From assembly GCA_030037105.1 (NCBI GenBank), contig JASHRY010000216.1:1-14142 (forward strand): DNA of 14,142 bases, in the 5' to 3' direction. Position 1 is the first letter of the stretch; each line of letters begins with the position of its first letter. Under the pieces are notes generated by a model. That model had not been told where the DNA came from and made no database searches. It saw nothing but the letters and a program-made list of their open reading frames with translations. Origin of the DNA: Xanthobacteraceae bacterium (GTDB lineage Bacteria > Pseudomonadota > Alphaproteobacteria > Rhizobiales > Xanthobacteraceae). Shown here piece by piece: positions 6,483 to 12,461 of this stretch. Made by a program: the position numbers and the translations under genes.

Positions 6483-6513
6483 ATCTGCGTCATGAGTATC
6501 GAGACGCAATCAT

Positions 6514-6810
6514 TCAGCCGGAGACTTCCGAGAGCAGCAATGTTTCGTCGGCGGGGTCGACGATGCCGGCAAGCCGGCCACCACATTCTCTGCATTCGAG
6601 GCCGTAGCTTTCGAATCCGCAACTGTCGATCCGGGGGGAGCGGTTTCTCCAGAACGTCAATGGCGCATCGCACCTCGGACATGCGAGTGCGGGAGGCGCC
6701 GGGCTCGTGCTTGGTTTAAGGCCGCTCACGTTATCGATCTGATAACTGTAACGACGACGTTGGAGAGGTTTCGATGGCGAGAATCTCTGTACGCCGAGGC
6801 GTGCGAACAT
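6514..6810 (-). CDS. Small zinc-ribbon hypothetical protein
   Basis: This is a small protein of unknown function, 98 residues from ATG 6810 or 71 from GTG 6729. The C-terminal 55 residues look conserved. CPRC (44-47 in the long form) and CREC (73-76) are spaced as a zinc ribbon, and a fifth cysteine lies in SCGFESYGLEC. The end is GIVDPADETLLL. I recall similar short proteins in Bradyrhizobium-like genomes but know no function for them. Neither start has a good ribosome binding site. The first 30 residues are arginine-rich and low in family character, so the shorter form may be correct. It is transcribed in the same direction as the oxidoreductase 251 bases upstream and converges on the transferase gene. 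Confidence 0.6.
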   Translation of the reverse strand: MFARLGVQRFSPSKPLQRRRYSYQIDNVSGLKPSTSPAPPALACPRCDAPLTFWRNRSPRIDSCGFESYGLECRECGGRLAGIVDPADETLLLSEVSG

Positions 6811-6858
6811 TGCACGAAAACAATATGTCGAATTTTATCCACTGCCGGACCTTCAATG

Positions 6859-6877
6859 GCGGGGCTCAGTGCCCCGC
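6859..6877. repeat. GC-rich stem-loop downstream of the oxidoreductase gene
   Basis: GCGGGGC (6859-6865) and GCCCCGC (6871-6877) form a perfect 7-bp stem with a 5-base loop. It lies in the gap between the oxidoreductase and the zinc-ribbon gene, about 185 bases after the oxidoreductase stop. There is no T-tract. It could attenuate transcription or be part of an untranslated leader; no function is assigned. Confidence 0.35.
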
Positions 6878-6903
6878 ATCCACCGGCGGCGACGCGGATG
6901 AGG

Positions 6904-6920
6904 ACATGGCGGAGCCATGT
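6904..6920. repeat. Second perfect stem-loop in the same gap
   Basis: ACATGGC (6904-6910) and GCCATGT (6914-6920) form a perfect 7-bp stem with a GGA loop on the plus strand, 26 bases from the first stem. Two perfect hairpins this close together in a 251-base non-coding stretch may indicate a structured transcript, though GC-rich sequence makes chance stems common. Confidence 0.3.
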
Positions 6921-7061
6921 GCCGCGTGCACCATGGCTGCGCGCGCGGATCGGCGCGAACGCTCATCCAATCAGGCGGCAACCGAAAATAAGACTTGCGC
7001 GAACGGCCAAGCCGTATCGGCGCGTCGTTTACCGGCGCGCGCGCGGCGCTGCAGGAAATTT

Positions 7062-8441
7062 TCACCCGTAGCCGCGCCTCGCCATTTGCGCCTCCGCCAT
7101 CAGGGTCTGGACCCGCGCAACAAAGGCGGGATCGCGATAAGCACTGCGCGGTTTGAGCAGTTGGCGCACTTCGACGGCCAGCCGGTGAATGTCCGCGTTT
7201 CGGGCGGCGAGGTCATTCAGCGCAGAAGCGAGTTTGAGCGTGTTCTCGATGTCGGGTGGACGCTCGCCGCGCGTTTGCGGATAGGCGAAGTCGGCAACGG
7301 CCGCGGTAACCCAGGGCGTATCGACAACCTCCTGGATCGCGGCAAAGAACGCTTGCGGCAGCCCGTCGAGAGGATCCGGCGCTGCCGTGCGCGCCGTCAG
7401 GATGTCGCGGAGGATGCATGCTTCCTGCGCGGCGACACTCATGCCCTGTCCGTACATCGGATTAAACCGGCATATGGCGTCGCCTAATGGAATAAGCCCG
7501 CGCGGGAAAGAGACCATCCGTTCGAAATGGCGCCGAACGCTTTCGCGAAAGGCGAAGCGGGCGACTTCGGCCGCGAGCTTTGCGCTTTTGATTGCGCGAG
7601 AAATCGTCGCCGTTCGCAGCTCGCCGGCGAAAGCAAGAAAGCCGTCCAGATCGCCGGGCGGGCCGTCGCCATGTGCGCCACCGAGACTCAAAATCCAGCG
7701 CTCGCCCTCGATCGGCATCAGCAACGCGCCGCGGCTGCTTGCCGGAGGATTTGGGAAGGTGAAAACGCCTTTCCAGTCGTCGGGCGCATCGTCAGGGATG
7801 GAGAAAACGGCGGTCGAATAGTTGAAGTCGATTCCGATTCTTGTCTCCGCCGGAGCCGGGCTGGCCGTTGATTGGAGCGCCGCAAGCGTCAGTGCGCCGC
7901 GACCTGAGGCATCGACGATCAAATCCGCTGACAGAATCTCGTCGTCGTCGCCATGACGGCCGGCTAAGCGGACGGCGTTGACACCGGTGCCGTTGGCGCC
8001 CATGGCGACAATTTCGTTGACGTGGCTGTTTTCCCTCAACTCGACATTCGCATGCTTTGTCAGCTCCTTGCGCGCGACGTATTCGGCGAGAGGCCTCGAC
8101 ATGGAATAGTTGTCCCAACCGAGATCGCGCTGAGGAAAGGGGTCATGGCCCGGCACTTCGGAACGCACGTCCAGGGCCATGCGCATCGGAACCGCGTCGG
8201 CTTTGACAAGCTCGGCGGTGAATCCCGGGAACAGCGATTCAAAAGCGCGTTGGCCGCCGGCCAAGAGCACGTGCACGTGCCGAGCCTGCGGGGTGCCGGC
8301 GCGGTGCGTGGCGTCCGTCGGCAAGCTGTCGCGATCGAGCACGGTCACGCGCTCGAAATAATCGACCAATGCGCCGGCAGCGGCCAAGCCGCCCATTCCC
8401 GCGCCGACCACGATGGCGTGCTTGCCGAGAAATGATGGCAT
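7062..8441 (-). CDS. FAD-dependent oxidoreductase / monooxygenase-like protein
   Basis: This is a 459-residue flavoprotein of the p-hydroxybenzoate hydroxylase/geranylgeranyl reductase superfamily. It has the N-terminal dinucleotide motif GAGMGGLAAAG (13-23), an acidic residue after the second strand (VTVLDRD, Asp36), and DASGRG (177-182). The second FAD motif is GDAICRFNPMYGQGMSVAAQEA (320-341), where GD contacts the ribityl chain and the GQGM loop is typical of this subfamily. There is no signal peptide or obvious membrane segment. I chose ATG 8441 because the near-perfect Shine-Dalgarno AGGAGGGGAG (8444-8453) lies just upstream; an ATG at 8465 would place that motif inside the gene. It follows the acyl amino acid synthase gene by 104 bases on the same strand and may act on that enzyme's product. 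The substrate is unknown. Confidence 0.9.
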   Translation of the reverse strand: MPSFLGKHAIVVGAGMGGLAAAGALVDYFERVTVLDRDSLPTDATHRAGTPQARHVHVLLAGGQRAFESLFPGFTAELVKADAVPMRMALDVRSEVPGHDPFPQRDLGWDNYSMSRPLAEYVARKELTKHANVELRENSHVNEIVAMGANGTGVNAVRLAGRHGDDDEILSADLIVDASGRGALTLAALQSTASPAPAETRIGIDFNYSTAVFSIPDDAPDDWKGVFTFPNPPASSRGALLMPIEGERWILSLGGAHGDGPPGDLDGFLAFAGELRTATISRAIKSAKLAAEVARFAFRESVRRHFERMVSFPRGLIPLGDAICRFNPMYGQGMSVAAQEACILRDILTARTAAPDPLDGLPQAFFAAIQEVVDTPWVTAAVADFAYPQTRGERPPDIENTLKLASALNDLAARNADIHRLAVEVRQLLKPRSAYRDPAFVARVQTLMAEAQMARRGYG

Positions 8442-8443
8442 TA

Positions 8444-8453
8444 CTCCCCTCCT
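8444..8453 (-). promoter_or_regulatory. Strong ribosome binding site deciding the oxidoreductase start
   Basis: AGGAGGGGAG on the minus strand ends two bases before ATG 8441, with the AGGAGG core about 6 bases away. It is the best Shine-Dalgarno match among the complete genes in the window. It rules out the ATG at 8465, which would translate through it. Confidence 0.7.
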
Positions 8454-8545
8454 GCACGCGATCATCTGCCTCTATCTGTCCGACCGATAAGGCCCGGGTG
8501 CCGGGCTTCCGTCGTTTGACGAGAGACGGCTACGTCGCGTGCTTA

Positions 8546-9379
8546 TCAGCAACCGTGACAGGCTGGCGCGGCTTCATCGCCGGTTCGTGTGTTGTTCGCT
8601 GAATTCGGCGATGGCGAAGCGCATTCCTGGGGCAACGCCGTCTCACCGATGGGAGGGGCGCGGAACCGAGAATGCTTGAATAGCATTTGCCGCTCGGTGA
8701 AAGTCGAGCGGAAAAATGGATACCGCCGGTGGACTTCCTCCCTGAAGCGGGGGTAATGGGCCATCATCAGACAGATCGGCTTTGCTAGCAGCGGGTAAGG
8801 CCGCGGCTCGCAGACCAGGCGATAGCGGAAAACCCGACGATAAAACGCCTGATGCTCCGCTCTGATGGCGGCGAGAATATAATCGGCCTTGAAATATCCG
8901 GCCGCCATCCCGCTCAGCCGGAGGGTGGCATACGGCAAGGCGCGATGAATCCGAGCAAGCCTCTCGTCGGTGACGAAGCGGGTTGAATCGATCATGACGT
9001 TGCCGGCGTCGATCTCGGGTTGCAAAATATCGGGGAATGCTTCGAGCGAGGGACATTCAGGATGTCCCTTCGCAACCACGTGAATACGGATCGAGCTGGC
9101 AAGTTCGTCGTCAATGTACAGCCCGAACAGATAGACCTTGCCACGTTCGTCATAGGGGTCGGAGAACGTTCCGCAAGAATTTGCCAAAATCCCTCCGTCG
9201 CGCATATAGGCTTGATAGCGGAGGCGAAAGATCGCTTCGAGTTGCTCGTCGGATTTCACAAGCCGGCAATCGATCCGGTCGAGAAGTTGCGCGACGTTGT
9301 CGGAAAAGCTGCGTCCTGAGCCCGTCTCATCCGAAGGAGTCGGACGAGATTGGCGGGCGAATGCCGCTACCGTACCCAT
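8546..9379 (-). CDS. FeeM-like N-acyl amino acid synthase (LuxI/GNAT-fold)
   Basis: This 277-residue protein resembles FeeM-type N-acyl amino acid synthases, which move a fatty acyl group from acyl carrier protein to an amino acid and share a fold with LuxI autoinducer synthases. Visible features are IFRLRYQAYMRDGGI (50-64), the family's N-terminal signature, then YLFGLYIDDELASSIRIHVV (83-102). Next come the strand MIDSTRFVTDERLAR (129-143), which resembles the catalytic-core region of LuxI/FeeM proteins, and LAAIRAEHQAFYRRVFRYRL (169-188). The N-terminal 30 and C-terminal 35 residues are polar and probably flexible. I start at ATG 9379, preceded by GGAAG; the frame's only earlier start is a TTG at 9409. 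A CtrA-type box lies 42 bases upstream. The oxidoreductase gene follows. Amino acid and acyl specificity are unknown; a related acyltransferase role is possible. Confidence 0.78.
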   Translation of the reverse strand: MGTVAAFARQSRPTPSDETGSGRSFSDNVAQLLDRIDCRLVKSDEQLEAIFRLRYQAYMRDGGILANSCGTFSDPYDERGKVYLFGLYIDDELASSIRIHVVAKGHPECPSLEAFPDILQPEIDAGNVMIDSTRFVTDERLARIHRALPYATLRLSGMAAGYFKADYILAAIRAEHQAFYRRVFRYRLVCEPRPYPLLAKPICLMMAHYPRFREEVHRRYPFFRSTFTERQMLFKHSRFRAPPIGETALPQECASPSPNSANNTRTGDEAAPACHGC

Positions 9380-9420
9380 ATTCCGCTTCCCGTGGCGCAC
9401 ACGCGCCAACGGTCAAGAGG

Positions 9421-9435
9421 TTAACGGTTTGTTAA
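9421..9435. promoter_or_regulatory. CtrA-type binding site upstream of the acyl amino acid synthase gene
   Basis: The sequence is TTAA (9421-9424), seven bases, TTAA (9432-9435), an exact match to TTAA-N7-TTAA, the consensus for the alphaproteobacterial response regulator CtrA. Each half extends to GTTAAC, so the site reads equally well on both strands. It lies 42-56 bases upstream of the synthase start in a 144-base AT-rich gap, and a further TTAA half lies at 9466-9469. The position suits direct control of the synthase promoter. Binding is inferred from the motif alone. Confidence 0.55.
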
Positions 9436-9523
9436 CATCGATACAACTATAACGATATATTAGGGTTAATTCGCCGTGCGCTGTATATCAAAGGCAAGAC
9501 AGAGCGTCGGTGTCGCTTCGGCC

Positions 9524-11869
9524 TCACGCCACATGTTTCTGGATTCGGCCCGGCCGCAAGGACGCCGGCGCAGGGGCCACATAGGAAGCATAAAGCAGCC
9601 TGCGCAGGTCGGATGCCGGCATCGGCCGACAGAGCAAGTAGCCTTGAACTTCGTCGATACTATCCTCAGCGGCGAGTAGTTCGAGTTGCTCCTCGGTTTC
9701 AACACCTTCGACGACGACGCGCAACCCCAGTTGCGCGGAAAGCCTCGTCATGCCGCGCAGCAAAGTCACTCGGCGCTCGTCATCGCCGAGACCCTGCAGG
9801 AAGGACTGGTCGATCTTCACCTTGTGCAATGGAAAGCTGTGCAAATAGCTCAGGCTCGAATAAGCAGTGCCGAAATCGTCCAGGGAGATTTTTACCCCCA
9901 GCTCGGCGAGTTGATGTAGATCGGCGCGGGTTCGCTTCGTGTCCTGCAACAGCGTTGATTCCGTGATTTCAATCTCGAGCCTATGGGCCGGAAGATTCGC
10001 GGCGGAGAGCGTCTCGCGCACCAGCGCCGGGACATTGGAACGCTCGAACTGTATCGACGACAGATTGACCGCCACGGCGGTATCGCCAGGCCATCGGCGG
10101 CACTCCAGGCAGGCCCTGTACAGCACCTGATTGCCGATTTCGACGATCAATCCCATTTCTTCGGCGACCGGAATGAACTCCGCGGGGGAGACCATTCCAC
10201 GTTCGCGGTGAGGCCATCGCAGCAGCGCTTCGCAGGCCAGGATTCGCCTGGTTTTCAGATTAAAGAGCGGTTGATAGTAAAGTTCCAGTCCCTCGGTCTG
10301 CAGCGCTTGGCGCAAATCAAGCTCGAGATTTCTGCGGGCCTGGGCGTTGGCCGCCATTTTTGCCTCGAACCAGCGCCATCTGCCGCGGCCGTCGGCTTTC
10401 GCCTGATAGAGAGCCATATCGGCGTTGCGCAGGAACTGGTCCGGGTCGATCGGACTCGCGGCGAGCGCGATCCCTATGCTGCCGGTCATAACGACTTTGT
10501 GTCCTTCCAGATCATAGGTGCCGCCGAGCGCGTCGAGAACGCGCGTGGCAAGAGCTTCGGCCTGATCGAGCGACGTGATCGGGGCCTGCAAAATGACAAA
10601 CTCGTCACCGCCGAAGCGAGCGATGACGTCGGCGTCGCGGACCCCGTTCCGCAGCCGCTCGGCGACGATCGCCAAAAGCATGTCGCCCCTCGTGTGCCCC
10701 AAGGTGTCATTGACCTGCTTGAATTGGTCCAGATCGACGAAGTGAACGGCACACATGTGGTCGGGCCGGCAGTCGCCAAGGGCATGCTCCATCCGATCAC
10801 GCAAAACCGTGCGATTGGGGAGGCCGGTCAGCGCGTCGAAACGCGCCAATTGGTTGATCTTGGCTTCGGCGATCTTGCGCTCGGTAATATCCTCGACCAG
10901 AACCACCATGCCGCCGTTTTCCATGGGCTGCACGGTGAACTCGAACGTTCGCCCGTCCTGCATGTCCATGGCGAAAGCGGCGTCCTCGCCGCCCGAAAGG
11001 CGGATATTCAGGCTGTCGATCAGGCTCGGGGCGTTGAGATCGGAAATCAGTCCTGCCTTGACAACGCTTTCGACGAAAACCGACAAACTCGAGCCTTTCA
11101 GCTCGAAATCCGCCGGCAATCCCATCAGTTGACTCAATTTTTGGTTGGCGACGACGATGCGGCGCTTGGCGTCGAACATGCACAAGCCGTGCGGCATGTT
11201 GTTGAGCGCGGTATCGAAGCGCTTCGCCAGCAACGACATGTCGCGCGAGGCGACCACTGCGTCGAGCAGGGTGCGGCGCAGTCTCTCCGCTATGAATTTT
11301 ATCCCGAGAAAGAACGGAGCGAGAAAGAAAGCAAAAATCCAATGAAACACGTTGCCGTAAATTAACAACGCCGCCGTCATCGGCGCCCAGGCGCACAGGA
11401 TTTGCACCACCACAAAGCGGGGGTTTCCGTAGTTTCGTCCGAAAATGCCCCCGGCATAGACGATCGTCATCGAAAAGCTGACGAGATGGGCATACGCATC
11501 GGACGTGCAGACAAAGGCGACATAGCACCAGATTCCGAGCAGGGTCAAAGACGCGGCCGCGCCGACGACGTAGCGCAGTTCCCATCGCCTGGCGATGTCC
11601 GTGCTTGCGACCGCGGCGCGCGCCTGGGCATATGCATGCATCAGCAGTCCGCGCGCACAGGCGACGATGACGATCGCCAGCGCGCAGTAGAAAAGAAGGA
11701 TCTGGCCCGTCTTCCAATAAGTGGTAAAAATAGCGCCGGTAACGCAAATGGTTCCCGACAGGAAAGTGCGGTGGTCCTGATAAAGCGAATCGACCAGCGG
11801 AAGATAGATTTCCGGCGGCAGCGTTTCGGGGCCGCGAACGAGTCGGCGGATTAGGAACGCGGGAATCAT
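9524..11869 (-). CDS. Membrane-anchored PAS-GGDEF-EAL diguanylate cyclase/phosphodiesterase
   Basis: This 781-residue enzyme should both make and degrade cyclic di-GMP. The N-terminus has about five to six membrane segments (roughly 37-53, 57-75, 101-121, 128-143, 151-171 and 174-192). A PAS-like domain follows (about 217-330, MPHGLCMFDAKRRIVVANQKL). The GGDEF domain (about 340-505) has DALTGLPNR, an intact RFGGDEF (418-424) and an inhibitory RxxD site (RDAD, 411-414) five residues before it. The EAL domain (about 515-760) keeps EALLRW (547-552), NLSSIQF, EITES, DDFGTAYSSL (664-673), KIDQSF, VVEGVE and QGYLLCRPM, so both active sites look functional. The C-terminal 20 residues are basic and polar. 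ATG 11869 lacks a good ribosome binding site. It lies upstream of the acyl synthase gene on the same strand, with a 144-base gap. The signal sensed is unknown. Confidence 0.95.
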   Translation of the reverse strand: MIPAFLIRRLVRGPETLPPEIYLPLVDSLYQDHRTFLSGTICVTGAIFTTYWKTGQILLFYCALAIVIVACARGLLMHAYAQARAAVASTDIARRWELRYVVGAAASLTLLGIWCYVAFVCTSDAYAHLVSFSMTIVYAGGIFGRNYGNPRFVVVQILCAWAPMTAALLIYGNVFHWIFAFFLAPFFLGIKFIAERLRRTLLDAVVASRDMSLLAKRFDTALNNMPHGLCMFDAKRRIVVANQKLSQLMGLPADFELKGSSLSVFVESVVKAGLISDLNAPSLIDSLNIRLSGGEDAAFAMDMQDGRTFEFTVQPMENGGMVVLVEDITERKIAEAKINQLARFDALTGLPNRTVLRDRMEHALGDCRPDHMCAVHFVDLDQFKQVNDTLGHTRGDMLLAIVAERLRNGVRDADVIARFGGDEFVILQAPITSLDQAEALATRVLDALGGTYDLEGHKVVMTGSIGIALAASPIDPDQFLRNADMALYQAKADGRGRWRWFEAKMAANAQARRNLELDLRQALQTEGLELYYQPLFNLKTRRILACEALLRWPHRERGMVSPAEFIPVAEEMGLIVEIGNQVLYRACLECRRWPGDTAVAVNLSSIQFERSNVPALVRETLSAANLPAHRLEIEITESTLLQDTKRTRADLHQLAELGVKISLDDFGTAYSSLSYLHSFPLHKVKIDQSFLQGLGDDERRVTLLRGMTRLSAQLGLRVVVEGVETEEQLELLAAEDSIDEVQGYLLCRPMPASDLRRLLYASYVAPAPASLRPGRIQKHVA

Positions 11870-12411
11870 TACGTTGTATCGTCAGTGCTCGATCGGCTTG
11901 GAATCGCGTCAGTGAGTATGGCGCAAAGGTCTATCCACCGAGTTAAATACGGGTGCGTTATCGCTTAAGCCGCGATTATGAGATTAACGAAAATCTGCTG
12001 CGGCGCATTAGCAGACGATTATCCATGCCGCCGCGGTCGCCCCTGCAAAATGTCACAAATCCGGCTTTGCGCCGCGACAGGTCGGGCCGCGATGGTGTTT
12101 GGGCTTCCTTCGTCGGAATGTTCCGGCCGTTTCCACGGCGGACCGAGGCCGCCCCCCGCCTTGGCGCCGCTGTAAAATCACGCAGCGGTTCAAATCGGTC
12201 GCATTGTCACGCAGACACTTCGCCCTACATGTGATTCTATTCCCGCGCCCTCTGGCAATATCGGGTTCGTGAGGGCAAGCTGGCTCGCGGAGTGTCCCGG
12301 TTCCAATTCATAAATCCTCGCGGTACGCTCGTAGCTGGGTTGGGATTCAGGAACGTGAGCAAATATATGCTGCTGGTGTGGTTTTCGGATTTGACGTTCC
12401 GATAAGAACAA
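11870..12411. other. Long intergenic region without a convincing gene
   Basis: These bases lie between the divergent GGDEF-EAL and indolepyruvate oxidoreductase genes. Short open frames exist on both strands, for example minus 12190-12411, but none has a ribosome binding site, a recognisable domain or the codon bias of its neighbours. Single TTAA half-sites occur near 11942, 11970 and 11984, without CtrA spacing. I found no tRNA; T-loop-like words near 12190 and 12300 lack matching stems. The region probably holds two promoters and perhaps decayed sequence. Confidence 0.6.
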
Positions 12412-12444
12412 GCGGTCGGACTTTGGGAACTTCGAGTCCGCCGC
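12412..12444 (+). promoter_or_regulatory. Leader hairpin next to the ribosome binding site of the oxidoreductase gene
   Basis: GCGG-T-CGGACT (12412-12422) pairs with AGTCCG-CCGC (12435-12444), giving a 10-bp stem with one bulged T and a 12-base loop. It ends three bases before the AGGAAGG ribosome binding site (12448-12454) of the gene that starts at 12462. A stable stem this close could influence ribosome access or mRNA stability. It matches no riboswitch class known to me and has no T-tract. Confidence 0.4.
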
Positions 12445-12447
12445 ACG

Positions 12448-12454
12448 AGGAAGG
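12448..12454 (+). promoter_or_regulatory. Ribosome binding site of the indolepyruvate oxidoreductase gene
   Basis: AGGAAGG lies 7 bases before ATG 12462 and fixes the start of a gene that has no stop codon inside the window. It sits directly after the leader hairpin. Confidence 0.6.
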
Positions 12455-12461
12455 CCGCCCG

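Noticed and set aside
6774..7487. A plus-strand open frame with a good ribosome-binding-like GGAGAGG upstream
   Set aside because: More than half of it is antisense to the C-terminus of the FAD oxidoreductase, its product shows no domain, and codon bias is weak over the part outside that gene. A short product ending near 7060 cannot be fully excluded.
9983..11365. A 460-codon open frame on the plus strand
   Set aside because: It is antisense to the GGDEF-EAL gene, which carries all its catalytic motifs. The product has no recognisable domain.
12185..12310. tRNA-like words GGTTCAAATC and GGTTCCAATTC
   Set aside because: The flanking bases cannot form a T-stem, and no acceptor stem or anticodon arm could be drawn around either word.
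12190..12411. A 73-codon minus-strand open frame
   Set aside because: There is no ribosome binding site, domain or matching codon bias. It is better treated as non-coding or decayed sequence.
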